Below, one piece after another: positions 6,808-14,535 of a stretch of 17,343 bases of DNA. Each line of letters begins with the position of its first letter. The first letter of the stretch is position 1. The position numbers and the translations under genes are program-made. The stretch is from Actinomycetes bacterium. GTDB taxonomy: Bacteria > Actinomycetota > Actinomycetes > Propionibacteriales > Propionibacteriaceae. The stretch is from assembly GCA_023387135.1 (NCBI GenBank), contig JAEWIK010000018.1:1-17343 (forward strand). Direction: 5' to 3'. The notes under the pieces are model-generated. The model saw only the letters and a list, made by a program, of their open reading frames with translations. It had not been told where the DNA came from and searched no databases.

Positions 6808-8601
6808 ATGGAAGCTGCCATGCTCATCGGGATCGCCGGCATCGTGCTGGTGGTGGTCGTGAACGCGCTGGCACCGCGCGTCGGGGTGGCCGCGCCGCTG
6901 CTGCTGGTCGCGCTCGGCACCCTCATCAGCTTCCTGCCGTTCGTCGAGGCCATCGAGATCCACCCCGAGTGGATCCTGGGCGGCATCCTGCCGCCGCTGC
7001 TCTACGCCGCGGCAGTCAACGTCCCGGTCATGGAGTTCCGGCGCGACTTCCAGCTCATCTCCGGCTTCTCTGTGCTGCTCGTCGTGGTCTCGGCGGTCAT
7101 CGTCGGCTTCCTGATGACGTGGCTCATCCCTGACCTGCCCCTGCCGCTCGGCATCGCGCTCGGCGCGATAGTCAGCCCCACCGACGCCGTCGCCACCTCG
7201 ATCGTCAAGCGTGCCGGCATCTCGACGCGGGTGGTCACGGTGCTGGAGGGCGAGAGCCTGCTCAACGACGCCTCGGCTCTGGTGCTGCTGAGGTCGGCGG
7301 TGGCGGCGCTCGCCGCGTCGGTCAGCCTGTGGGAGGTCGGGGCCAACTTCCTTTACGCGGTCGCCGTGGCCGTCGCCCTCGGGTTTGGCGTCGGCAAGCT
7401 CAACGTGACAGTGAGCCGCCGGCTCACCTCCGCCACCTCCATCGTCGCCGTGTCCTTCATCGTCCCGTTCGCCGCCTACCTGCCCGCCGAGCAACTCGGC
7501 GCGTCCGGCCTGGTCGCGTCGGTCACCGCCGGCCTGGTGACGGGCTTCGGCGCGCCGCGCGCCCTGTCGCCGGAGACCCGGCTCACCAGCGACGCCGTCT
7601 GGCGCACCATCGAACTGCTGCTCGAGAGCGCGATCTTCCTCGTCATGGGCCTGGAACTCTTCGGCCTCGTGCAGGACGTGCTGGACGGCCACGACAACCT
7701 GTGGGTGGCGCTCGGGCTCGGGGCCGTCGCCGCCACGGCGGTGATCGCCGTCAGGACTGTGTTCGTCACCTCGTCGCTCGCCCTGCTGGCCCGCCGGGAG
7801 CGACGCGCCGCCGACGGCAGGGAACGACTGGGCGAACTGCAGGAACGGCTGGCCGCCGGGAAGCCCGCCTTCGACTCCGAACGGGCCGAGGAGTTCAGGA
7901 AGAAGCTGGACGCCGAGCCGCGGCTCGCCGAACGGGTCGAGCGCATGAAGGCCGACCCCGAACGCGCCGCCAAGCGCGTCGGGCAACTGCGGCGCATGAT
8001 CGACAGGCGGATCGCCGACATCGACTACCTGGCCGCCGAGCACTTCGGCTGGCGGGAGGGGACACTGCTGGTCTGGGCCGGCATGCGGGGAGCCGTGACG
8101 CTGGCCGCCGCGCAGTCACTGCCCGTCGACGTGCCGCACCGGTCGCTGCTCATCCTGATCGCGTTCGTCGTCGCCGCCGGGACGCTCCTCGTCCAGGGCG
8201 GGACGCTGTCGGCGGTGGCGAGCAGGCTCGGCCTCGACGGCCGCGGCGCCTCCGACGACCGCGAGCAGCGCATCGCCCTGCAGGCGGAGATCCACCAGGC
8301 CGCCCTCGACAGGCTGGACGGGGGGCTCACCCGCGCCGACGGCTCGCCCTACTCGCCCGAGGTGGTGGAGGTGGTGCGCAACGCGATGACCATGGCGGCC
8401 CCCGGCGGCGACCCCGAGGAGGACGGCACCCTCGAACAGCAGGCGGAGACGCTGGCGCTGCGGCTCGACCTCATCGAGGCCGAACGCCGGGCGCTGCTCG
8501 GCCTGCGTGAGGTGGGGAGCTATCCGTCGGCCCTGCTCGACGACCAGCTCAGGCGGCTGGACGCCGACCAGCTCGGGTTGCAGCTGCGCCGGATCGACTA
8601 G
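6808..8601 (+). CDS. Na+/H+ antiporter, CPA1 (NhaP/YjcE-like) family
   Basis: A 597-residue integral membrane protein. Signature motifs are GAIVSPTDAVATSI (about 119-132, D126) and LEGESLLNDASALV (146-159, with the ion-binding N153-D154), plus GMRGAVTLAAAQSLP at about 425-439. About a dozen membrane helices span residues 1-328 and 415-475. Between the two blocks, residues 329-415 form a highly charged, probably helical cytoplasmic insert (many E-R and R-R pairs). After residue 476 comes a soluble tail of about 120 residues. It should exchange Na+ (or K+) for H+ across the membrane for pH and salt control. ATG 6808 is chosen because GGGAG lies 5 nt upstream; an in-frame ATG at 6796 would add four residues. 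It ends 3 nt before the convergent gene's stop, with no terminator visible between them. Confidence 0.9.
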   Translation: MEAAMLIGIAGIVLVVVVNALAPRVGVAAPLLLVALGTLISFLPFVEAIEIHPEWILGGILPPLLYAAAVNVPVMEFRRDFQLISGFSVLLVVVSAVIVGFLMTWLIPDLPLPLGIALGAIVSPTDAVATSIVKRAGISTRVVTVLEGESLLNDASALVLLRSAVAALAASVSLWEVGANFLYAVAVAVALGFGVGKLNVTVSRRLTSATSIVAVSFIVPFAAYLPAEQLGASGLVASVTAGLVTGFGAPRALSPETRLTSDAVWRTIELLLESAIFLVMGLELFGLVQDVLDGHDNLWVALGLGAVAATAVIAVRTVFVTSSLALLARRERRAADGRERLGELQERLAAGKPAFDSERAEEFRKKLDAEPRLAERVERMKADPERAAKRVGQLRRMIDRRIADIDYLAAEHFGWREGTLLVWAGMRGAVTLAAAQSLPVDVPHRSLLILIAFVVAAGTLLVQGGTLSAVASRLGLDGRGASDDREQRIALQAEIHQAALDRLDGGLTRADGSPYSPEVVEVVRNAMTMAAPGGDPEEDGTLEQQAETLALRLDLIEAERRALLGLREVGSYPSALLDDQLRRLDADQLGLQLRRID

Positions 8602-8604
8602 GGC

Positions 8605-10998
8605 TCAGACGGCCGTCGGCAGCCCGGTGGCGTCGGCGGCCTTCTTGTGCGCCCGGCGTCCCTTGTCCGGCGGTGCGGGCGGGGTGAAGCTGCCGAGGTG
8701 ATGGGCGCGCAGCAGCAGCCGCGACGTCCGCAACGACTTCGAGCGACCCGACAGCGGAGCCGTCTCCTCATTGCGGCTCAGTTCGACGACGCCGACCTTC
8801 AGGTTGCGCGCGAACGGCATCAGCATGAGCAAGACGCCGAGGGCCAGCACGGTGACGCGCACAGTGTCGGACTCGGGCCCGGGCAGGTTGCCCCACAGGG
8901 CGAGGGCCGCCACCACCACGCCCGCGGCGAAGAACACGACGTTCTGCAGCAGCTTGCGCAGCGCCGACCAGCGGTAGCCGATCAGCAGCATGGCCAGCCT
9001 GGACGCCTCGTCCCTGTCGGCGAGGTGCCTGATCTGGTGCAGCAGGCGGCGCGGCCGCGTCCCGTTCATCCGCCTGCAGCACGGGCGGGTGATCCCGCGC
9101 AGGTACTGGACGAGGTCCTGGGCGTCGTCGATGAGCTGCCCGTCGACCCGCAGCCCGAGCCTGTCGATGCCCTCCTGGGCGAGGATCGCCGCGTGCAGGC
9201 CGCGGCGGCACACCTCCGCGTAGAGCCGCGGGGTGAGCGGCTCGGAGCCCACCCCGTCCGGCTCGCCGGCGCCTTGCAGGTAGGTGACTGTCGCGAGGTG
9301 GGTGGCGGCGACCCTGCGGTAGTCGGACACCGCCAGCATGAGTTGCTGGACGTTCTCGACCGAGTTGCTGCTGCCGTCGCTCTCGTCGACCGCCGACTCG
9401 AACTCGGCCTCGGCCTGGATCATGCGGGCCAGCGTGTGGTCGCCCACCCCCTCGGTGATGGCCATCGACTCGCGCAGGGCCAGCTTGTAGTCGCCGGCGA
9501 TGAGCCGCGCCTGGGCGTCGAGGACGCGCATGTCGATGTCGTGGCGACGTTCGGGCAGCACCTGTTCGAGCAGCCGCCGCGCCGACAGGTCGTAGCCGTT
9601 GCGCAGCGCGAGCATGGCGGCGAGCACCTTCACCGTCCACGGGTCGTCGGGGGTGATCGGGTCGGCGGCGAGCATCCTGTCGGCCCTGTCGTCGTCGCCG
9701 GCCAGCAGCGCGAGCCGCAGCTTCTGCCTGCTGCTGACGCCGTCGTCGGCTTTCGCCAGCAGTTCCCGCGCCGCCGACTGTCCCCGGTACCTCGCCGCCG
9801 ACGGCGGCCAGTCGCCGTCCGTCCTGGCGTGTCGGCGTCCGGTGGTGACCCCGACGCCGAGTTCTTCGGAGGTCTGTCCCCACTGGTTCGCCACCCACAG
9901 GCACGCCTCGATGTAGACGGTGTCGTAGGGGCTGCCCGAATCGAGTTCCTGCAGCCTGTCGAGGATCTCCTCGGCCTGATTCCTGTCGACCAGCAGCAGC
10001 CTGACCCGCAGGATCGACCGTTGCAGGGCGGGGGTGAGCGGACGTTCGTCGACCGCCTGGCACGCCCGCAGGTGTTCCCACGCGTCGGCGTAGCGTCCCT
10101 GCTGGGCGGCGAGCCGGTAGGCGAGCAGGTGGTAGGTGTGGCGCCAGTGGTCGGCGCTCTCCCCCGCGAGGCCGAGCACCGGCCACGGCTCGCCGTCGAC
10201 CGTCTCGTCGTCGATGGCGGCGAGGGTGCCGAGGCAGGCGCGCTCCGCCTGCTGGAAGCGGCCGACCTCGGTCATCGCCTCGATCCAGCGGTACCTGTCC
10301 TCGATCTCCAGGTCGCGCACGCCGCGGTTCCAGGTCGCCAGCAGGTCGTCGAACCGCGCGACCGCCGTGGCGAAGTCGCTCAACTCGCAGGCAGCCACCG
10401 CCGAGACGAGGACGGAACCGGCGCTCGCCTCGACCTGGGCGATCAGGTCCAGCGCCAGGCCCGGGTTCTCGCCGGCCAGCAGGTCCGCGGCCAGCAGGGC
10501 CGACTCGGGACCGGCGCCGGCGAACCTGACGAGCGCCTCCTCGAACTCGGAGTAGCTGCCGATCGGAGAGTCGATCCTCCTGCCCGCCTGGTAGAACCTG
10601 TCGAGCAGGCCGATCATCCTGACGCCCTCGGCGTCGTCCCTGGGGCCGGCGCCCGCCATCTTCAGCGCGGCACCCCACGCCTGGCGGGCCAGTTGCGGGT
10701 CTTCGACGGTGCCCGTCGCCGCGGCGCGCTGCCACAGTTCGGCGGCGACGAACTCGACGATGTCCTGGTCGTCGGGGAATTGCTCGACGAGGCTCTGCAG
10801 GGTCAGCGGCTCCTTGCTGGCGCCGGCGGACCGCAACGTCCTCACCCACTCGCGCGCGTCGTCCGGGTCGAGCGCGCCGATCTTCCGGAGCGCCTCGAAG
10901 CTCTCGTCAGCCTTGCTCAGGTCCGCTGACTCGAGGCTGCTCCGGGCCGCTGCACGCAATGCGTTCACGCTGCTCTCGGCGCCTTTTGCCGTTGTCAT
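8605..10998 (-). CDS. Large helical-repeat (TPR-like) protein with a C-terminal membrane hairpin; unknown function
   Basis: A 797-residue protein I do not recognise as a named family. Residues 1 to about 670 look almost wholly alpha-helical, with repeated A-x-x-x-L-x-x-G-D/R-Y-x-x-A-type units (for example AQQGRYADAWEHL and ARLIAGDYKLALRES), as in TPR or related solenoids that bind other proteins. Two hydrophobic helices follow at about 683-702 and 713-730, separated by a short GNLPGPESD turn. The last 68 residues are basic and Pro-rich (TPPAPPDKGRRAHKK) and should be on the same side as the repeats, probably the cytoplasm. A Cys pair and Arg-rich stretch at about 635-650 precede the membrane part. 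GAGGGGAACG abuts ATG 10998 and supports the start. There is no signal peptide. It is divergent from the DUF2199-type gene. A scaffold or assembly role is plausible but is inference. Confidence 0.75.
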   Translation of the reverse strand: MTTAKGAESSVNALRAAARSSLESADLSKADESFEALRKIGALDPDDAREWVRTLRSAGASKEPLTLQSLVEQFPDDQDIVEFVAAELWQRAAATGTVEDPQLARQAWGAALKMAGAGPRDDAEGVRMIGLLDRFYQAGRRIDSPIGSYSEFEEALVRFAGAGPESALLAADLLAGENPGLALDLIAQVEASAGSVLVSAVAACELSDFATAVARFDDLLATWNRGVRDLEIEDRYRWIEAMTEVGRFQQAERACLGTLAAIDDETVDGEPWPVLGLAGESADHWRHTYHLLAYRLAAQQGRYADAWEHLRACQAVDERPLTPALQRSILRVRLLLVDRNQAEEILDRLQELDSGSPYDTVYIEACLWVANQWGQTSEELGVGVTTGRRHARTDGDWPPSAARYRGQSAARELLAKADDGVSSRQKLRLALLAGDDDRADRMLAADPITPDDPWTVKVLAAMLALRNGYDLSARRLLEQVLPERRHDIDMRVLDAQARLIAGDYKLALRESMAITEGVGDHTLARMIQAEAEFESAVDESDGSSNSVENVQQLMLAVSDYRRVAATHLATVTYLQGAGEPDGVGSEPLTPRLYAEVCRRGLHAAILAQEGIDRLGLRVDGQLIDDAQDLVQYLRGITRPCCRRMNGTRPRRLLHQIRHLADRDEASRLAMLLIGYRWSALRKLLQNVVFFAAGVVVAALALWGNLPGPESDTVRVTVLALGVLLMLMPFARNLKVGVVELSRNEETAPLSGRSKSLRTSRLLLRAHHLGSFTPPAPPDKGRRAHKKAADATGLPTAV

Positions 10999-11047
10999 CG
11001 TTCCCCTCGAACGTCAGCCCCGATGTTCTCGACGCAGCAGGGGAACG
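10999..11047 (-). promoter_or_regulatory. Leader hairpin that can hide the ribosome-binding site of the 797-residue protein gene
   Basis: On the minus strand the 14 nt just before the start codon (10999-11012: GTTCGA, then GGGGAACG) can pair with upstream sequence in two blocks. GGGGAACG pairs perfectly with CGTTCCCC at 11047-11040, and GTTCGA pairs with TCGAGAAC at 11032-11025 with one bulged G. The paired part includes the whole Shine-Dalgarno sequence and ends at the start codon. Confidence 0.45.
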
Positions 11048-11143
11048 GACAAGACGCAACAATTGCCACCGGGCGTCCGCGAACGAAACGTACATTTCCA
11101 CAGTTCCGCCACGCGGCCAGAGCGGGTGGGCGAGAATGTGGGC

Positions 11144-11668
11144 ATGTTCTCCGCAACCGGTGGCGGTACCCCTCAACCGTGTCCGGTCTGCAACCAGTCA
11201 CATCTCGAGGTAGCCGAACTGTTAGGTCCGTCGGCCCCCGATGACTGGCTCGCAGTCTCCGAAGGCGAGCGGCTGGAGGCCGAACTCACCCAGGACGTCT
11301 GCATCCTCCCCGACAACGGACGCACCCGCCATTTCGTCCGCGGGCACATCCAGTTGCCGGTGAAGGGCGGCGAGACCGAGGTCTTCGTGTGGTCGGTCTG
11401 GGTGGAACTCGACCAGGAGTCGATGGCGCTCGTCGCCCGCTCGTGGAGCAACCCCAACCGGGCTGCGATCCCCCCGCTGATGGGCAGGCTTGCCAACGAA
11501 TTGCCTTATGAGAAGGCCACGCGGGGTCTCGCCATCACCGTCCACACGCGTGACCCGGGGCTCGTCCCGCTGCTCATCGTCGAGGACGAGCACGATCTCG
11601 CTGTCGAGCAGCGCGAAGGCGTCGCGCTGTGCCGGGTCGCCGAACTGCAGCACCTGCTGCGGCACTGA
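11144..11668 (+). CDS. DUF2199-type protein with an N-terminal Cys pair
   Basis: A 174-residue protein resembling the DUF2199 family. It begins with C13-P-V-C16 and H20, then a helix with P29 and the D-V-C pattern at 51-53 (C53), then HFVRGHIQLPV and FVWSVWVELDQES (about 63-93), the conserved core of that family. C13, C16, H20 and C53 could bind a metal, but this is not established. The family's function is unknown; members occur as small cytoplasmic proteins. ATG 11144 is the likely start: GAGAAT ends 6 nt upstream, a weak -10 for a leaderless transcript, and no Shine-Dalgarno sequence is seen. A GTG at 11126 in the same frame is an alternative. It converges with the patatin gene with an 11-nt gap. 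Confidence 0.7.
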   Translation: MFSATGGGTPQPCPVCNQSHLEVAELLGPSAPDDWLAVSEGERLEAELTQDVCILPDNGRTRHFVRGHIQLPVKGGETEVFVWSVWVELDQESMALVARSWSNPNRAAIPPLMGRLANELPYEKATRGLAITVHTRDPGLVPLLIVEDEHDLAVEQREGVALCRVAELQHLLRH

Positions 11669-11679
11669 TCCGGCCGGTG

Positions 11680-12753
11680 TCACTCCCCCGCTGAGGTCTG
11701 TGACCCCGGGGCGTGAAGGCCCGCGTGTTCGAGCATCCGCTGCCCGCCCCGTCCCGGTTCTGCCGAACCCTCGGCGTCCTCGGGAAATGCCCTGTCGAGC
11801 GCTTCCGCGGCGCGCTGGCGTCCCAGTTCGATCAATTCGGTTGCGCGGTGGAAATCCATCGTCCGCGCCGCATCTCCCGGGATCTCAATGAGCAAGTCGG
11901 GCGGCAACGTGGCGAGCCGATAACGGGTTATCAACGACCCCATCGTGTCGAGCGCCATGCCCGCCACCTGCGGGATACCGAGGCCGGGAGGCGCTTCTTC
12001 GAAGGGCGGCGGCGCCGGTTCGGCTTGTTGCTCGGTGTGTTGCCTGCCGCCGCCGAAGCGCGTCATCACCGACGCCACCCACTCGTTCTCGAAGATGCCT
12101 GCCGCGCTCTTGAGGAACCTGTCCAGCCATTCGGCGGGCGGGTTCGACTCGGAGCTCTCACGGGCGGGCGTGACGTTGAAGTCTGTCGGCACCCAGCCCG
12201 ACAGCGAGACGGCGAGGGTGAAGTCGACGTCCTCGCCCATGACGGGTTCGATCGGCACCGGGTTGAGCACGCCGCCGTCCACCAGCAGCCTGCCGTTGAC
12301 CATGATCGGGGTGATGACGCCCGGGATGGCGACCGACGCCCTGATCGCCACGTCCACCGGGCCGGAGGTGAACCAGACCTCCCGCCGGGCGCCGAGGTCG
12401 GTCGCCACCGCCGTGTACGGGATGGGCAGGTCTTCGATGCGGGCGCCGCCCAGCATGTCGCTCATGCGGGCCAGGACGCGTTCGAGCTTGATCGCGCCGG
12501 CCCCGAAGGGCGAGGCGTCGAGCAGCCGCAGCACGTCGCGTTGGTTGAGGGACGTCGCCCAGTCCGTGTACTCCTGCAGGGTGCCGGTGGCCTCCAGGCC
12601 GCCGATGAGGGCGCCGATGGAGGTGCCCGAGATCGCCGCCACCTCGTAGCCGCGCTCCTTGAGCACCTGGATGACGCCGATGTGGGCGTACCCGCGGGCG
12701 CCTCCCGACCCCAGGACGAGGGCCACTCTCCTGCGCTTTGCCATGAAGCCCAT
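11680..12753 (-). CDS. Patatin-like phospholipase (RssA/NTE-type)
   Basis: A 357-residue protein whose first 200 residues form a patatin domain. The oxyanion-hole loop is GSGGARG (15-21), the nucleophile S45 lies in G-T-S-I-G (43-47), and the dyad aspartate is D159 in VDGG. The order, spacing and length match bacterial RssA/YchK-type patatins, which hydrolyse acyl esters of phospholipids or lysophospholipids in the cytoplasm or at the inner membrane face. The C-terminal 150 residues are specific to this protein: a Pro/Glu-rich linker (PAPPPFEEAPP) and a helix-rich end. There is no signal peptide. The start at 12753 is preferred (GGAG 8-9 nt upstream); ATG 12744 three codons on is possible. 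It is divergent from the rhomboid gene with only 60 bp between, so their promoters are close together. Confidence 0.9.
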   Translation of the reverse strand: MGFMAKRRRVALVLGSGGARGYAHIGVIQVLKERGYEVAAISGTSIGALIGGLEATGTLQEYTDWATSLNQRDVLRLLDASPFGAGAIKLERVLARMSDMLGGARIEDLPIPYTAVATDLGARREVWFTSGPVDVAIRASVAIPGVITPIMVNGRLLVDGGVLNPVPIEPVMGEDVDFTLAVSLSGWVPTDFNVTPARESSESNPPAEWLDRFLKSAAGIFENEWVASVMTRFGGGRQHTEQQAEPAPPPFEEAPPGLGIPQVAGMALDTMGSLITRYRLATLPPDLLIEIPGDAARTMDFHRATELIELGRQRAAEALDRAFPEDAEGSAEPGRGGQRMLEHAGLHAPGSQTSAGE

Positions 12754-12800
12754 GATAGGAACTCCGGGTCGCGCGGGCGGGCCCGCGGACCGCCGCTGGC

Positions 12801-12806
12801 TAATCT
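12801..12806 (+). promoter_or_regulatory. -10 element of a probable leaderless promoter for the rhomboid gene
   Basis: TAATCT fits TAnnnT and ends 7 nt before ATG 12814. No Shine-Dalgarno sequence is present. It lies in the 60-bp divergent gap with the patatin gene. Confidence 0.5.
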
Positions 12807-12813
12807 GTAGGCC

Positions 12814-13755
12814 ATGGCCCAACCGCAGTTCCAACCCCCGCCGCCGCCGGCACCGCAGTGCTACAGGCATCCGGGACGGGCCACCTACATAGCGTGCCAG
12901 CGCTGCGGGCGTCCGATCTGCCCCGAGTGCATGATCCCGGCGGCGGTCGGCTTCCAGTGCCCCGAGTGCGTGGCTGAGGGCGCCCGCACGACGAGGCAGA
13001 ACCAGGGCCCGTACGGCGGGGAGCGGTCGAAGAACCCGGCGCTGACGTCGATAGTGATCATCGCGCTCAACGCGCTGGTGTGGCTGGCCGTCACGCTCAC
13101 CGGCGGCGCGTCGAGCTGGCTGGCGTTGTGGTTGCCGCTGCGGCCGCAGGGCGACTGCTTCCTCGCGTCCGACCCGACGCGTTACCTGCCGGACGCGACG
13201 GCGGCGATGTGCGCTGCGCAGCCGGGCCTGACCTGGGTGCCGGGGGTGGCCGACGGCGCCGTCTGGCAGGTGCTCACCAGCGCTTTCACGCACATCGACC
13301 CGCTGCACATCGGCTTCAACATGCTGGCGTTGTGGTTCCTCGGGCCGCAACTCGAACGGGTGATTGGACGCGGACGCTTTCTCGCGCTCTACCTGGTGTC
13401 GGCGCTCGCCGGCTCGGCCGCGGTGCTGTGGCTGACCGACCCCGGGACGTCGACCCTGGGCGCGTCTGGTGCCGTGTTCGGCCTGATGGGTGCGCTGCTC
13501 GTCCTCGTCATCAAGGTGCGGGGCAATGTGCAGTCGATCCTCATGTGGCTCGGCATCAACGTCGCCTACACGTTCCTCGGCGCGGGCATCTCGTGGCAGG
13601 GCCACCTCGGTGGCCTGGTGGGAGGCGCCGCGATCGCCGCGATCCTCGCCTACGCCCCGCGTGACAACCGCGTCCGCTTCCAGACCGCCGGCATCGCGGC
13701 CCTCGGCGTCCTCATCGTCGCCCTGATAGCCGTCCGCATCCTCCAGCTCGCCTGA
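12814..13755 (+). CDS. Rhomboid-family intramembrane serine protease with N-terminal zinc-finger-like domain
   Basis: A 313-residue membrane protein. Residues 16-52 form a compact B-box-like zinc finger, with C16, H19, C28, C31, C36, C39, C49 and C52, preceded by a Pro/Gln-rich start. From about residue 75 the rhomboid core follows: HIGFN (165-169), the catalytic S218 in G-A-S-G-A-V-F-G, and H264 in the last catalytic helix (QGHLGGLVGG). All active-site residues are present, so it should cut transmembrane substrates within the membrane. An added helix at the end (about 293-311) makes a probable seven-helix topology. Rhomboids with this cysteine-rich start are common in actinobacteria. The start is supported by TAATCT 7 nt before ATG 12814; there is no ribosome-binding site. 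The natural substrate is unknown. Confidence 0.92.
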   Translation: MAQPQFQPPPPPAPQCYRHPGRATYIACQRCGRPICPECMIPAAVGFQCPECVAEGARTTRQNQGPYGGERSKNPALTSIVIIALNALVWLAVTLTGGASSWLALWLPLRPQGDCFLASDPTRYLPDATAAMCAAQPGLTWVPGVADGAVWQVLTSAFTHIDPLHIGFNMLALWFLGPQLERVIGRGRFLALYLVSALAGSAAVLWLTDPGTSTLGASGAVFGLMGALLVLVIKVRGNVQSILMWLGINVAYTFLGAGISWQGHLGGLVGGAAIAAILAYAPRDNRVRFQTAGIAALGVLIVALIAVRILQLA

Positions 13756-13772
13756 CTCCAGCACGCGAGGTA

Positions 13773-13794
13773 TTGTGTACACAGCAGTACACAA
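13773..13794. promoter_or_regulatory. Palindromic operator of the toxin-antitoxin operon
   Basis: TTGTGTAC (13773-13780) and GTACACAA (13787-13794) are a perfect inverted repeat around ACAGCA. It overlaps a -10-like TATTGT (13771-13776) and touches the ribosome-binding site GGGAGG (13795-13800). Autorepression by the antitoxin, alone or with toxin, is the known mode for such operons. Confidence 0.75.
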
Positions 13795-13807
13795 GGGAGG
13801 AATGATC

Positions 13808-14074
13808 ATGAGCCTGACTGTGGGAGTACGGGAGTTCCGCCAGGATCTCGCCGAGTACATCGATCAGGCAGAGCCTGTGACAGTCACTCGTCACGGGCAG
13901 ACCGTGGGCCTGTTCATTCCCGTGCGGCCCGACCGCAGGGCAGCCGTGGAGGCGTACGCCGCGGCAGCCAAGAAGGCAAACGACCTCCTGGTCGGCATGG
14001 GTCTCGATGAGGACGAGATCGTCGAGGAGTTCGACGCTCGCCGCAAGCAGGCAGCGTCCGGGCGCGACAGGTGA
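13808..14074 (+). CDS. Type II antitoxin, Phd/YefM family
   Basis: An 88-residue protein. Residues 1-45 match the Phd/YefM fold: V-G-V-R-E-F-R-Q-D-L-A-E-Y-I-D, then EPVTVTRHGQTVGLFIPV, the usual DNA-binding N-terminal domain. The C-terminal 40 residues are an acidic helix (GLDEDEIVEEFDARRK), the part that normally wraps the toxin and blocks its active site. GGGAGG lies 7 nt before ATG 13808; an ATG at 13802 is too close to this site, so 13808 is chosen. The stop overlaps the toxin start by 4 nt (GTGA), so translation is coupled. The gene is preceded by a clear palindromic operator. It begins only 52 nt after the rhomboid stop, but the operator and -10 indicate its own promoter. Confidence 0.88.
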   Translation: MSLTVGVREFRQDLAEYIDQAEPVTVTRHGQTVGLFIPVRPDRRAAVEAYAAAAKKANDLLVGMGLDEDEIVEEFDARRKQAASGRDR

Positions 14075-14496
14075 CAGGTAGGCGCATCGTCCTCGACGCC
14101 AACATCCTGATCAGGGCGGTGCTCGGCGAGAAGGTGCGCACACTCATCGCCACGTATGCCGAGGAGGTCGACTTCGGCGCGCCTGAGGTTGCGTTCCTCG
14201 ACGCCGCAGAGCACCTTCCCGCCATCGCCGCTGACCGCAACGTCGATCCCGGCCCGTGGCTTGACTCACTCGCCGCGCTGAGGGGGCTCGTCGCCGTCCT
14301 CACGATCGATCAGGCCGAGCACCTGCGGGACGCGGCACTGCGCCGAATCGGAGACCGCGACTACGACGACTGGCCGATCGTCGCCACGGCGCTCGCCCTG
14401 AACTGCCCGATCTGGACGGAGGACAAGGACTTCTTCGGCATCGGCGTCCCCGTGTGGAAGAGCGACCACGTCGAGATCTACCTCAAAGGCGAGTGA
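14071..14496 (+). CDS. PIN-domain toxin ribonuclease (VapC-like)
   Basis: A 141-residue PIN-domain protein starting with GTG 14071, which overlaps the antitoxin stop. The acidic metal-binding residues are visible: D9 in VLDANIL, an acidic residue in the PEVAFLDAAEHL region (E39 or E47), D100 in YDDWPIVATAL, and D118 in WTEDKDFFG. These bind Mg2+ or Mn2+ for RNA cleavage. VapC-type toxins cut specific tRNAs or rRNA to stop translation; the target here is unknown. The end VPVWKSDHVEIYLKGE is typical of the subgroup that also has the DDWPIVATALALNCPIWTEDKDFF run. All key residues are intact, so the toxin is probably active. It converges with kbl with a 39-nt gap. Confidence 0.88.
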   Translation: MTGRRIVLDANILIRAVLGEKVRTLIATYAEEVDFGAPEVAFLDAAEHLPAIAADRNVDPGPWLDSLAALRGLVAVLTIDQAEHLRDAALRRIGDRDYDDWPIVATALALNCPIWTEDKDFFGIGVPVWKSDHVEIYLKGE

Positions 14497-14535
14497 TCCG
14501 GAAGCCCCGCGAGACGTCGCTGCCGACTCCGAAGC

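Noticed and set aside
4598..8043. Very long open frames on the minus strand opposite the transporter, Nudix and antiporter genes
   Set aside because: Their translations are low-complexity, full of D, H, R, Q and G, as expected from the reverse of GC-rich coding DNA; the plus-strand genes have clear family motifs.
11080..11100. LexA/SOS-box-like CGAACGAAACGTAC near the divergent promoter
   Set aside because: The second half-site does not read GTTC at the required spacing, so the palindrome fails.
12754..13860. Open frame extending the patatin gene upstream on the minus strand to 13860
   Set aside because: It lies opposite the rhomboid gene and encodes low-complexity sequence; the patatin domain begins right at 12753 with a plausible ribosome-binding site.
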